Source of the DNA: an uncultured Lachnospiraceae bacterium
GTDB lineage: Bacteria > Bacillota > Clostridia > Lachnospirales > Lachnospiraceae
Reading direction: 5' to 3'
Assembly: GCA_905201915.1 (NCBI GenBank)
Contig: CAJKQE010000005.1
Location: 11,088 to 75,087, forward strand
Length of the DNA: 64,000 nucleotides
Shown: positions 25,268-35,142 of the stretch, piece by piece
Layout: each line of letters starts with the position of its first letter
Position numbering within the stretch: position 1 is the first letter of the stretch
Program-made: the position numbers and the translations under genes
Notes under the pieces: generated by a model
Database searches by the model: none
The model's input: only the letters and a program-made list of their open reading frames with translations
What the model was told of the DNA's origin: nothing

Positions 25268-26137
25268 ATGAACATGAAAAAACAATATAAAGGAATTTTT
25301 TATATTATTTTATCTGCATTTTGCTTTTCCCTCATGGATATGTTTGTTCGTATGTCAGGGGATTTGCCTTCTATACAGAAAAGCTTTTTCAGAAATATTG
25401 TGGCAGCTGTTTTTGGCTGTATTTTAGTGCTAAAAGAGAAAGACAGCTTTCAGTGGAAGAAGGGAAGCGGTAAATATTTGATTTTGCGCTCCATGTTTGG
25501 AACATTGGGAATTTTATGTAATTTCTATGCGATTGATCATCTGGCACTGGCAGATGCCTCTATGCTGAATAAAATGTCTCCGTTTTTTGTAGTGATTTTC
25601 AGCTTTTTACTTTTAAAAGAAAAAGTAACAATTACACAGACACTTTTGGTTATTAGTGCTTTTTGTGGAAGTCTGTTTGTAGTAAAGCCTACAGTTTCCA
25701 ATCTGGATTTAGTACCGTCTTTAATCGGACTTTTAGGGGGACTGGGGGCAGGTGCAGCCTATACCATGGTGCGAAAATTGGGAACCATAGGAGTAAAAGG
25801 CCCATTTATCGTATTTTTCTTTTCTACTTTTTCCTGTGTAGTTACTTTGCCATGGTTGATTTTTGATTATCATACAATGACTTTGGCACAGACTGTTATT
25901 TTATTGATGGCAGGGCTTTGTGCAGCGGGAGGACAGTTTGCTATTACTGCAGCATATTGTTATGCACCGGCAAGTGAAGTATCAATTTATGATTATACAA
26001 AAGTTATTTTTTCCATGATTTTAGGGTTTGTGATGTTTCAGCAAATCCCTGATTTTTACAGTTGGGTTGGGTACATCATCATCTGTTTGATGGCGATTTT
26101 TATGTTTTTTTATAATAAAAGGAGAAGTGCAAGATGA
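25268..26137 (+). CDS. EamA/DMT-superfamily transporter
   Basis: A ~289-residue protein with ten transmembrane segments in two EamA repeats (1-140 and 150-289). The end of the first repeat reads LNKMSPFFVVIFSFLLLKEKV and the second has ASEVSIYDYTKVIFSMILGF. DMT carriers export amino acids, purines or other metabolites; the substrate cannot be read here. The ATG at 25268 lies 14 bp after AAAGGAGA; 25274 is an alternative. The stop overlaps the next start by 4 bp (ATGA). Confidence 0.83.
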   Translation: MNMKKQYKGIFYIILSAFCFSLMDMFVRMSGDLPSIQKSFFRNIVAAVFGCILVLKEKDSFQWKKGSGKYLILRSMFGTLGILCNFYAIDHLALADASMLNKMSPFFVVIFSFLLLKEKVTITQTLLVISAFCGSLFVVKPTVSNLDLVPSLIGLLGGLGAGAAYTMVRKLGTIGVKGPFIVFFFSTFSCVVTLPWLIFDYHTMTLAQTVILLMAGLCAAGGQFAITAAYCYAPASEVSIYDYTKVIFSMILGFVMFQQIPDFYSWVGYIIICLMAIFMFFYNKRRSAR

Positions 26138-26940
26138 AATATAAATTATTAGTATTGGATATTGATGGAACTGTAACAAATTCCAAAAAACAGATTACAG
26201 AAAAAACAAGAAATGCGATTTTAGAATTGCAAAAAAGCGGAATTCCGGTGGCAATTGCGTCAGGAAGAGCACCTCAGGGAATTTATTCTGTTGCCAAAGC
26301 ATTGGAACTTGATAAATTTGGAAGTTATATTATGCCTTTTAATGGCGCCAGAATTATAAATTTTAAAACGGAGGAATGTATTTACTCAAAGACACTTCCG
26401 TTACACCTTCCTGCCAGATTATGGAGGGATGCAGTAGAAAATGGCATTGGTATTGTGACTTATGATGAAAAAGAAGTGATTGCAGGAACAAAGCCGGATA
26501 AATATATGCTTCTTGAGGCAAAGATTGCATCAATGCCTATTGCATATCATGAAGATTTTCATACTTATGTGGATTTTCCGGTAAATAAATGCCTTATGAC
26601 AGGAGAGCCGGAAGACTTAGAGGCACTAGAGCCGGTATTTGCACAGAAATATTTTCATGAGGCACAGATTTTTCGTTCAGAGCCATACTTTTTAGAAGCT
26701 ACACCGAAAAATGTAGATAAAGCCTACTGTTTGAAGCATCTTTTGGAAATATTGGGGATTAAAAGAGAAGAAATGATTTGCTGTGGTGACGGATTTAATG
26801 ATATTTCTATGATACAGTATGCAGGTCTTGGTGTGGCAATGGCAAATGCACAGGAGCAGGTAAAAGCAGTAGCAGATTATGTTACAGTCTGTGACAATGA
26901 CCATGATGGAATTGCGGAGGTTATTGAAAAGTTCTTTTAA
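26134..26940 (+). CDS. HAD-superfamily Cof-type phosphatase
   Basis: A 268-residue phosphatase with the HAD motif I DIDGTVTNS (D8 nucleophile, D10), motif II SGR, motif III Lys and motif IV GDGFNDISM. The C2-type cap domain (~85-190) places it in the Cof/YidA group acting on sugar phosphates or flavin/cofactor phosphates. Translation is probably coupled to the EamA gene by the 4-bp overlap. The next gene, addB, follows after 17 bp. Confidence 0.9.
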   Translation: MKYKLLVLDIDGTVTNSKKQITEKTRNAILELQKSGIPVAIASGRAPQGIYSVAKALELDKFGSYIMPFNGARIINFKTEECIYSKTLPLHLPARLWRDAVENGIGIVTYDEKEVIAGTKPDKYMLLEAKIASMPIAYHEDFHTYVDFPVNKCLMTGEPEDLEALEPVFAQKYFHEAQIFRSEPYFLEATPKNVDKAYCLKHLLEILGIKREEMICCGDGFNDISMIQYAGLGVAMANAQEQVKAVADYVTVCDNDHDGIAEVIEKFF

Positions 26941-26957
26941 AAACAGCAGGAGGTTTT

Positions 26958-29900
26958 ATGGCATTACAATTTATTTTCGGCGGAGCAGGTGCAGGAAAAT
27001 CCTATTATATTTATAACAATATCATACAACAGTCCATAGAAAATCCCGAAAAACAATATTTAATTTTAGTGCCGGAGCAGTTTACCATGCAGACACAAAA
27101 AGAGCTTGTTACCATGCATCCAAGAAAGGGAATTTGCAACATAGATGTGTTAAGCTTTGAGCGTCTTGCCTTTCGTGTACTTACAGAAATGGGTGAGAGC
27201 CAGAGAGTGCTGTTAGAGGAAACCGGAAAAAGTATGGTGCTTCGGAGAGTTGCTCAGGAAAAGAAAAAAGAGCTGAAAATATTAGGGGCGAAAATGGATA
27301 AGCAGGGATATATTTCTCAGATGAAATCCATGGTATCTGAGTTGCGTCAGTACGAAATTTCAACGGAAGATTTAGAGGATATATTGGAGAATTTAGCTTC
27401 TTCGCCGGAGCTGTATTATAAATTACAGGATATAAAAACCTTATATCAGGGATTTTTTGATTATCTGGAAGGCAGTTTTATTACACAGGAAGAAGTGCTG
27501 GATGCCATGGGCAGAGTTGCACCCCTGTCAAAAAAATTAAAGGATAGTGTTCTTGTTTTGGATGGATATACGGGTTTTACACCCATTCAAATTCAACTTT
27601 TAGAGACACTTTTAGATATTTGTCAGGAGATTTATGTGACAGTTACTATTGCAGCAGGAGAAGATCCTTATAAAATGGGAAGTCCCCATGAATTGTTTTA
27701 TCTTAGTAAACAGACGGTGGCAAGTCTTTTAAGAATTGCAAAAGAAAAGAAAATAAGTTGGAAAGAATACTGGATACCGGAAGGAAAGGGGACTTATCAG
27801 GGCAGATTTGCAGATAACCCGCCTATGGCTTTTCTGGAAAAGAATGTTTTTCGATACAGAAAGAAAAAATATCCAAAACCACAAAATGCAGTTCAAATTT
27901 ACGAAGCTCAAAACCCTGCAAGCGAAATGGAAATGACAGCGGGACAAATCCGCCGCCTTGTAAGAACCAAGGGATATCGATACAGAGATTTCGCAGTGAT
28001 TACGGGTGATATGCAGGTATACGCACCTGCAGCATCAAGAGCTTTTAAAAGATATGAAATTCCCTGTTTTATTGATGAAAAACATTCAGTATTTCTCAAT
28101 CCTTTTGTGGAATATCTGAGAGCAGCCGTAGATATGATTGTGGAAAATTTCAGTTATGAAAGTGTATTTCGTATGTTGCGATGCGGTTTGAATGATATTT
28201 CTACAGAGGAAGCAGACCGATTAGAAAATTATGTAATTGCCATGGGAATTCGAGGTTTTTCCCGTTGGCAACAAGAATGGGTGAGAAGCTACAGGGGAGA
28301 AAATCCGGAAGAATGTGTACAAATTGACAGGATAAGGGCAAGTCTTGTGGAAAAATGGCAGCCCTTTTATAAGAAAATGAAAACACCAGATGCTTCTGTG
28401 AGAACGTATACAGAAGCACTGTATGAATATATAACTGCAAATAAAATTCAGGAAAAATTAAAGGAATTTACAAAGAATTTTGAGGCAGAGGGAAATCTTT
28501 CACTGGTAAAAGAGTACAGTCAGATTTATGAAATTGTCATGAATTTACTGGACAAACTGGTGGAAATATTAGGTGATAAAAAGGTGCGTATTCGGGAGTT
28601 TAAAGAGATTTTGGAAGCAGGACTTTCCGAGGCAAAAGTGGGAATTATTCCTCCGACCTCTGATCAGGTTTTGGTAGGAGATATGGAGAGAACACGATTA
28701 AAAGACATTAAAATTGTGTTTTTTGTAGGCGTAAATGAAGGGAAAATTCCCAAGGAACAACAGGCAGGAAAGCTCTTATCTGATTTAAACAGAGAGGAAC
28801 TGAAAGGCTCTTTAAAAGAAAGAGGGCTATCCTTAGCACCTACAGCAAAGGAAAATCTCTATACTCAAAAGTTTTATCTTTATTTAAACCTTACAAAACC
28901 CAGCGAAAGAATTTATCTTTCTTACAGTAGATTAAGCAGCAGCGGAGAGCCGCTGTCTCCTTCTTTTTTAGTTTCGCAGATACAAAAGCTGTTTCCGGAT
29001 GCCATAAGAGAATGGGATGTTCCTCTGTTTGCAGAAAGTAAGTATGGAGCATTAGATAAATTATCAGAAGAAATACGAAAACAGGATAGAACTTCTCCTG
29101 TATTTGAGGAACTGATGAGCTGGTTTACCTCTCAAAAGGACTATGCAGAACTTATTAACGGTTTGATTGATGCTGCGTATTATGTAAATCCTCAGGAGAG
29201 CATCAGTAAAGGTGTAGCAGAAGCTCTTTATGGAACAGAGCTTTCCAATAGTGCCAGCAGACTGGAGCAGTTTGCAAAATGTGCCTGTTCTCATTTTTTA
29301 AGCTATGGTTTGATGCTAAGAGAACGTGTCCGTTATGAGTTTAATATGGCAGATATGGGTACATTTTTGCATAACAGCCTTGACTTGTTTGCGCGAAAAG
29401 TACGAGAACAGGGGAAAAGCTGGATAGATTTAGAAGATGCGGAGAGGGATGCTCTGGCAGAAAATTGCGTAACAGAAGTTGTAGAAAAATCTGGAGAGAC
29501 AATTTTGTTAAGCAGCGCCAGAAATGCCTATATTATCAACCGCGTGAAACGTATGGTAAAACGAAGTGTATGGGCGCTGCAAAATCAGTTAAAGCAGGGA
29601 GAATTTTATCCGGCTCTTACGGAGTGGGCTTTTGGAGAAAAAGATAATATAGACAGTCTGAACTTTGATTTAGCAACTGGGCAAAAGCTACATTTAAAAG
29701 GACGGATTGACCGAATTGATGTATGTCAGGATAAAGAAAACCATCTTTATGTGAAGGTCATTGATTATAAATCAGGAACCACTCAGCTTGATTTAATAAA
29801 GCTTTATTATGGACTTCAAATTCAGCTGGCGCTTTACTTAAATGCAGCTCTTGAGCTGGAAAAGAAGCGTTTTCCAGATAAGATTGTACAGCCGGCAGGT

Positions 29901-30392
29901 GTGTTTTACTATAATACAAAAGACCCCATTTTAAATAAAGAAGATGTGAAAAATCCGGAAAATCCACAGGAAGAAATTTTAAAGAAATTAAAGATGGATG
30001 GGATTTGCAGTTCAGAGCCGGAAATTTTACAAAAGTTGGATAAAAATCTGGCAGTGGGGAAAAGTGTAGAGTCTTTTGCAGTGCCTGTGAAATATACGGC
30101 AAAAGGTACGTTTTCCAGTAATTCCAAAGTAGCAAATCAGAAAGAATTTGCCATCATGATGGAGTATGTACAGGATAAAGCAAAAAAAATCGGCAGAGAG
30201 ATTTTAAAGGGAAATACCAGCGTAAATCCTTTTGAATGGAAAAAAGAAAATGCCTGTGAATATTGCCCTTATAAAGAAATATGTGGTTTTGATGAAAAGC
30301 TTCCGGGATATGAATATCGCAAATTGGAAAAAGATAAATCAAGTAATCTGTGGTGTCTGATGGAAGAAGAAATGGAAAGGGGGGAAAAGTAA
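26958..30392 (+). CDS. addB: Helicase-exonuclease AddAB, subunit AddB
   Basis: A 1144-residue protein with an N-terminal Walker A GGAGAGKS (8-15), a degenerate UvrD-like helicase core, and a C-terminal RecB-type nuclease (VKVIDYKSG). The nuclease carries a 4Fe-4S cluster held by C775 or C777 with C1100, C1103 and C1109 (CEYCPYKEIC). With AddA it resects double-strand breaks and responds to Chi to load RecA. AGGAGG precedes the ATG. The addA start is one base after the stop, so the two are co-translated. Confidence 0.95.
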   Translation: MALQFIFGGAGAGKSYYIYNNIIQQSIENPEKQYLILVPEQFTMQTQKELVTMHPRKGICNIDVLSFERLAFRVLTEMGESQRVLLEETGKSMVLRRVAQEKKKELKILGAKMDKQGYISQMKSMVSELRQYEISTEDLEDILENLASSPELYYKLQDIKTLYQGFFDYLEGSFITQEEVLDAMGRVAPLSKKLKDSVLVLDGYTGFTPIQIQLLETLLDICQEIYVTVTIAAGEDPYKMGSPHELFYLSKQTVASLLRIAKEKKISWKEYWIPEGKGTYQGRFADNPPMAFLEKNVFRYRKKKYPKPQNAVQIYEAQNPASEMEMTAGQIRRLVRTKGYRYRDFAVITGDMQVYAPAASRAFKRYEIPCFIDEKHSVFLNPFVEYLRAAVDMIVENFSYESVFRMLRCGLNDISTEEADRLENYVIAMGIRGFSRWQQEWVRSYRGENPEECVQIDRIRASLVEKWQPFYKKMKTPDASVRTYTEALYEYITANKIQEKLKEFTKNFEAEGNLSLVKEYSQIYEIVMNLLDKLVEILGDKKVRIREFKEILEAGLSEAKVGIIPPTSDQVLVGDMERTRLKDIKIVFFVGVNEGKIPKEQQAGKLLSDLNREELKGSLKERGLSLAPTAKENLYTQKFYLYLNLTKPSERIYLSYSRLSSSGEPLSPSFLVSQIQKLFPDAIREWDVPLFAESKYGALDKLSEEIRKQDRTSPVFEELMSWFTSQKDYAELINGLIDAAYYVNPQESISKGVAEALYGTELSNSASRLEQFAKCACSHFLSYGLMLRERVRYEFNMADMGTFLHNSLDLFARKVREQGKSWIDLEDAERDALAENCVTEVVEKSGETILLSSARNAYIINRVKRMVKRSVWALQNQLKQGEFYPALTEWAFGEKDNIDSLNFDLATGQKLHLKGRIDRIDVCQDKENHLYVKVIDYKSGTTQLDLIKLYYGLQIQLALYLNAALELEKKRFPDKIVQPAGVFYYNTKDPILNKEDVKNPENPQEEILKKLKMDGICSSEPEILQKLDKNLAVGKSVESFAVPVKYTAKGTFSSNSKVANQKEFAIMMEYVQDKAKKIGREILKGNTSVNPFEWKKENACEYCPYKEICGFDEKLPGYEYRKLEKDKSSNLWCLMEEEMERGEK

Positions 30393-30393
30393 G

Positions 30394-33300
30394 ATGGGTG
30401 TTTCATGGACAGAGGAACAGCAGAAGGTTATTGATACCAGAAATTGTAATATACTGGTAAGTGCGGCTGCAGGAAGTGGTAAAACGGCTGTTTTGGTAGA
30501 ACGAATTATTCAAAGAATAACAGATAAAAACAATCCTGTGGATATTGATGAGCTTTTGATTGTAACCTTTACAAGAGCAGCTGCAGGGGAGATGAAAGAG
30601 CGTATCCGACAAGCCGTTGAGAAAAAGCTGGAAGCAAATCCCGAAGACGAACATCTCCAGAGACAGAGCACTTTGGTACATCATGCGCTGATTACCACCA
30701 TTGACAGTTTTTGCTCTTATATTGTAAAAAACTATTTTCATCTTATTGATTTAGACCCTTCTTTTCGCATGGGAGATGAAGGGGAGATGCGCCTGTTGCA
30801 GGCAGATGTGGCAGATGCTGTTTTAGAGGAAGCATACACAGAAGAAGCTCCTTCTTTTCTTGCTTTTTCAGATGGATTTGCAGGGGGAAAGACAGATAAG
30901 AAAATTCCGGAAATGATTATAAAATTATACAGTTTTTCCATGAGTTACCCTTATCCGGAAGAATGGCTTTTGAACTGTCGCAAAGCTTATGAGGTAGAAA
31001 GCATAGAGGAACTGGAAAATGCAGAGTGGATGAAACTTATAAAAAACGAAGTGAAACAGGAAATCAAAGAGGCTTCTATGCTGTTAAAGCAATCACTGGA
31101 AGTTTCAAAAGAGCCGGATGGCCCTGCTTTTTACATTGGTCTTTTGGAAGATGAAGTTTCGGCGTTGGAAAAGTCAGAGCAGACAGAATGCTTTTTTGAG
31201 TGGAAGGAAATGCTTGATAAACTGGAATTTAAGCGTCTTCCAGCAGGAAAAAAAGCAGAAAAAGAGCTGGTATCAGAAAGTCGGCAAGAACTTGCAAAGA
31301 ATTTGCGAAATGAAGCAAAAGAGCAGATAAAAGCTTTAAAAGAACGGTATTTTCAGGAAACGGCAGAGGAGATGCTGGAAAACCTTCAAAGAGCAGGAGA
31401 GCCTGTAGGTGTTTTAGTGGATTTGACATTAGCGTTTATGAAGCTGTATAGGGAAAAGAAGAAAGAAAAGAATATTTTGGATTTTGGTGATTTGGAGCAT
31501 TATGCTTTAGAAATTCTCATTCATCATACTAAAGAAAAGGATGAGCGCACTGATGCAGCCAGAGAATTGTCAAAGAAATTTGAAGAAATTATGATTGACG
31601 AATATCAGGACAGCAACCTTGTACAGGAAAAGCTTTTAACATCTGTTTCAAGAATAGAAGATGGAATTTATAATATTTTTATGGTGGGAGATGTGAAACA
31701 GAGTATTTACCGCTTCCGCCTTGCCAGACCGGATTTATTCATGGAGAAGTTTAAAACTTACCCTCAGGAAGCAGGAGGGGATTGCCTCCGTATTGATTTG
31801 CATAGGAATTTCAGAAGTCGTGCCGAAGTTTTAGAAGGTGTAAATTATCTGTTTTATCAGATTATGGGAGAAGATTTAGGGGGTGTAGAGTATGACAGAA
31901 CAGCAGCTCTATATCCGGGAAAAATTTTTCCGTCAAAACCGGAAGAAGAAAAGGAACCGGCAACAGAAGTACTGCTTTTGGAAGATGATGAGGAGGAGAT
32001 TACCAGAGAGTCAGAGGCGAGAGCGGTTGCTTTGCGTATTGGAGAACTGGTGGGGAATTATCTGGTTTTGGATAAGAAAACAGAGGAATACCGACCTGCG
32101 AAATATTCCGATTTTACAATCTTGCTTCGTACCATGTCCGGTTGGGCAGAGACTTTTAAAAAAATCTTAAATTCCTGCGGAATTCCAGCCAGTGTTACTA
32201 CAAAGACAGGTTATTTTTCTGCACAGGAGGTAATGACGGTTCTGGATTATTTAAAAATTCTGGACAATCCTATGCAGGATATTCCACTTGCAGCAGCTCT
32301 TCACGGACTTCCCGATGGATTTACTTTTCAGGAATTAGCAGAAATTAAGGTTCTGGGGATGGAGAATGAGAAAAGCAGCTTTTATGAAGCATTACTGTTG
32401 GGAGAAAATCTTTCTTCTCCTTTAGGAGAAAAAATACGCAAATTTTTTGCTGTGTATAGAAAACTTCGTGGAAAAGTTCCTTATACACCTATGCATGAAT
32501 TGATTTGGGACTTTTATGACGCTACAAATTTCTTAGTATATCAGCAGGCATTTGTATCAGGAGAGCAGAGAAAAGCAAATCTTCTGATGCTGGCAGAAAA
32601 GGCAAGAGACTACGAGAGCACCAGTTATCGAGGATTGTTTAATTTTATCCGCTATATAGAAAATTTAAAAAAGTATCAGGTAGATTTTGGGGAAGCTAAT
32701 ATTCTCTCAGAAAATGAAGATACGGTACGAATTATGAGTATTCATGGAAGTAAAGGATTAGAATTTCCTATTGTATTCGTTGCAGGAATGGGTAAACAAA
32801 TGAATATGCAGGATACAAGAGAGAATATGGTACTTCATCCTGAATTAGGCATTGGCTCTCCTTATATAGATACACAGCTTCGCATTCGCACACGAACAAT
32901 TTTACAAAAGGCAGTACAAAGAGAAATCCTGCTGGAAAGTCTGGGAGAAGAACTGCGTATTCTTTATGTGGCATTAACAAGAGCCAAAGAAAAACTTATT
33001 CTCACAGGTGTAATATCAAAGTTGGAAGATACGTTAAAGAGTTTTGAAATGTTGAAAAAACATGGGGAAGAAAGAATGCCCTATGGTTTAAGGGTAAAGG
33101 GAAAAAGTTATCTGGATTGGGTATTGAAAGCGCTGGCGAGACACAGGTCAATGACTCCTTTTTATAAAAGATATCATCTTTCTGTGTATCCTTTCAATGA
33201 TATGTATGACAGAGAGCCGGATTTTACAGTGAGACAGATAAGTTCTTTAGAACTGGTGTTAGATGAAGCCCAGCTTCGCACAGAAGAAATGTTGAAAAAG

Positions 33301-34068
33301 GGAGAATTACTTTTGTGGGACAGCAAGGAAGTCTATGATGAAAAATGGCGCGAACTTTTCCAAGACAGTTTTTCTTATGAATATCCTTATCAGGCAGAAA
33401 GCACTATTCCGGCAAAACTTACAGTATCTGAGGTAAAACGAATGCAAAAGGAAGATATGGAAGAAAGTGAGATACTTCTGGAAGAGAAGGAAACAGAGGA
33501 AATCGTGCCTTTGTTTATGCAGGAAACAAAAGCAGAATTAAAAGGTGCTGCAAGGGGAACTTTATACCACAGAGTATGGGAAAAGTTGGACTATGGGAAA
33601 ATAGATACAAAAGAGCAGATAGAGAAACAGTTGGAACATATACTGACAGCAGAAGAAAAGAAATCTATATGGATACCTGATTTTTATTGCTTTGCAAAAA
33701 GTTCTCTTGCAGGCAGAATGAAAGAAGCATATCAGAGAGGGCAGTTATATAGAGAACAGCCTTTTGTGATTGCCATGCCTGCAAACCAGATTAGAGAAGA
33801 GTATAAAACGGAAGAAGAAATTCTTGTACAGGGAATTATAGATGCCTATTTTGAGGAAGAAGACGGGCTGGTTTTGGTAGACTATAAGACAGATAAAGTT
33901 CAAAAAGGACAGGAAAAAGAGCTGGTAGAAAAATATATTGTGCAGATGCAGTATTATAAAAAGGCTCTGGAAATGATTACCGATAAAGAGGTAAAAGAAA
34001 TCTATATTTATTCATCGGGACTTGGGAAAGCGGTGTCAGTATATTCGCCTGAGTTTATGCTGTTCTAA
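30394..34068 (+). CDS. addA: Helicase-exonuclease AddAB, subunit AddA
   Basis: A 1224-residue UvrD/RecB-type helicase-nuclease. Walker A is AAAGSGKT (24-31), Walker B-like IMIDEYQDSN, motif VRIMSIHGSKGLEFPIVFV, and motif VI LYVALTRAKEKL. The C-terminal nuclease has GTLYHRVWEKL and LVLVDYKTDKV, the DYKTD being catalytic. It is the 3'-5' motor of the AddAB complex and provides one of its two nucleases. Full length for the family. No clear terminator is seen in the short gap before the convergent AraC gene. Confidence 0.96.
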   Translation: MGVSWTEEQQKVIDTRNCNILVSAAAGSGKTAVLVERIIQRITDKNNPVDIDELLIVTFTRAAAGEMKERIRQAVEKKLEANPEDEHLQRQSTLVHHALITTIDSFCSYIVKNYFHLIDLDPSFRMGDEGEMRLLQADVADAVLEEAYTEEAPSFLAFSDGFAGGKTDKKIPEMIIKLYSFSMSYPYPEEWLLNCRKAYEVESIEELENAEWMKLIKNEVKQEIKEASMLLKQSLEVSKEPDGPAFYIGLLEDEVSALEKSEQTECFFEWKEMLDKLEFKRLPAGKKAEKELVSESRQELAKNLRNEAKEQIKALKERYFQETAEEMLENLQRAGEPVGVLVDLTLAFMKLYREKKKEKNILDFGDLEHYALEILIHHTKEKDERTDAARELSKKFEEIMIDEYQDSNLVQEKLLTSVSRIEDGIYNIFMVGDVKQSIYRFRLARPDLFMEKFKTYPQEAGGDCLRIDLHRNFRSRAEVLEGVNYLFYQIMGEDLGGVEYDRTAALYPGKIFPSKPEEEKEPATEVLLLEDDEEEITRESEARAVALRIGELVGNYLVLDKKTEEYRPAKYSDFTILLRTMSGWAETFKKILNSCGIPASVTTKTGYFSAQEVMTVLDYLKILDNPMQDIPLAAALHGLPDGFTFQELAEIKVLGMENEKSSFYEALLLGENLSSPLGEKIRKFFAVYRKLRGKVPYTPMHELIWDFYDATNFLVYQQAFVSGEQRKANLLMLAEKARDYESTSYRGLFNFIRYIENLKKYQVDFGEANILSENEDTVRIMSIHGSKGLEFPIVFVAGMGKQMNMQDTRENMVLHPELGIGSPYIDTQLRIRTRTILQKAVQREILLESLGEELRILYVALTRAKEKLILTGVISKLEDTLKSFEMLKKHGEERMPYGLRVKGKSYLDWVLKALARHRSMTPFYKRYHLSVYPFNDMYDREPDFTVRQISSLELVLDEAQLRTEEMLKKGELLLWDSKEVYDEKWRELFQDSFSYEYPYQAESTIPAKLTVSEVKRMQKEDMEESEILLEEKETEEIVPLFMQETKAELKGAARGTLYHRVWEKLDYGKIDTKEQIEKQLEHILTAEEKKSIWIPDFYCFAKSSLAGRMKEAYQRGQLYREQPFVIAMPANQIREEYKTEEEILVQGIIDAYFEEEDGLVLVDYKTDKVQKGQEKELVEKYIVQMQYYKKALEMITDKEVKEIYIYSSGLGKAVSVYSPEFMLF

Positions 34069-34128
34069 TGGAATAAAAATACTGACAGGCTTTTCAAGTA
34101 TATATTGTTTTAGAAAAAATATGCATGG

Positions 34129-34971
34129 TTATTTGTGCTCATTTCGCCATTCTCTGGGTGAAACTCCATAAATATTTTTAAACGCACGGGAGAAGTGAAG
34201 GGGATTACCATATCCCACAGCAGTTCCGATATCTGCAATGGAAAGTGTGGTCAATTTCAGTAGTTCAGTGGCTTTTACCATTCGATAATTCATTAAAAAT
34301 TCTTGTGGGGAACGTCCAATAGAATTTCGAAAAATCTTACCTAGATAGCTGCGGTTAATGCCACAAACTGCAGCTATTTCTTCTATGGAAATATCATTCT
34401 GAAAGTTTTGCTCCATATAGTGAATAGCTTCTTGTATATAATAATCACTCATTTTACTGCTCTGCGTCAGTCGCGTGGATTTTGCAGACTGAATAAAATA
34501 ATCAAAAAACAGGTAGAGATGTCCTAAAAGATGAAAGGAAGACTCTTTCGGATGGGAAATAATATAATTCATTTCTTTTACCATCTGTTCCTGTAAATCT
34601 TTGGAATGTGGGTGATATATTGGGTGATTGAGAGAAAAATCAGTAAGTGAAAGGGCTTCTTTTACTCTCAAACCATCAAATTCAATCCATGAATATTCCC
34701 AGGGAGAATGTTGGTCTGCATAATAGGTTGTAATCTGTTCAGGGAAAATAAGAAATCCCTGTCCACTTCTTACAGAATAAGTCTGTGTTATTCCTTTTGC
34801 ATCATCAGCCATAAGAGTTCCTGTTCCGGAAAGAACATAATGAAATAAATAGTGATTTCTGGTAACCGGACCAAAGGAATGACAGGGAGTACAGGCTTCT
34901 CGTCCGCATTGGAACATACCTAAGTCTATGAAATTTTCATTTGGAAAAATATTAAAGAAAACGTTTCCCAT
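34129..34971 (-). CDS. AraC-family transcriptional regulator of the alpha-galactosidase gene
   Basis: A 280-residue regulator with an N-terminal cupin/AraC ligand-binding domain (1-160; HYVLSGTGTLMADDAKG region) and a C-terminal double helix-turn-helix (~180-280; IEEIAAVCGINRSYLGKIFR and VGYGNPLHFSRAFKNIYG). Divergent from a GH36 alpha-galactosidase with 171 bp between their starts, it probably senses an alpha-galactoside such as melibiose or raffinose and activates that gene. The expected transporter is not in this window. Confidence 0.88.
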   Translation of the reverse strand: MGNVFFNIFPNENFIDLGMFQCGREACTPCHSFGPVTRNHYLFHYVLSGTGTLMADDAKGITQTYSVRSGQGFLIFPEQITTYYADQHSPWEYSWIEFDGLRVKEALSLTDFSLNHPIYHPHSKDLQEQMVKEMNYIISHPKESSFHLLGHLYLFFDYFIQSAKSTRLTQSSKMSDYYIQEAIHYMEQNFQNDISIEEIAAVCGINRSYLGKIFRNSIGRSPQEFLMNYRMVKATELLKLTTLSIADIGTAVGYGNPLHFSRAFKNIYGVSPREWRNEHK

Positions 34972-35049
34972 ATATAGCTCCTTTTAATATATCAAAATGC
35001 GTTATAATATATTATTATATCATAAAATCAAGCATTATGGTATAAAAGA

Positions 35050-35093
35050 GCAAATTTGAGATATTTATAAGTTGCAAATTGGTATGTTATAAT
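35050..35093 (+). promoter_or_regulatory. Direct repeats and -10 of the alpha-galactosidase promoter
   Basis: GCAAATT occurs at 35050-35056 and again at 35074-35080, 24 bp apart on the same strand. A TATAAT follows at 35088-35093 with no -35 at the right distance. Tandem direct repeats next to a weak promoter fit an AraC-type activator site. Confidence 0.45.
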
Positions 35094-35142
35094 ATTTTCA
35101 TAAAATCGGTGCATGGAAAAATCATTAGGAGGAAATGAAAAT

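Noticed and set aside
29758..30135. 125-codon antisense ORF in addB
   Set aside because: Shadow frame of a strongly supported gene; no ribosome site or family resemblance.
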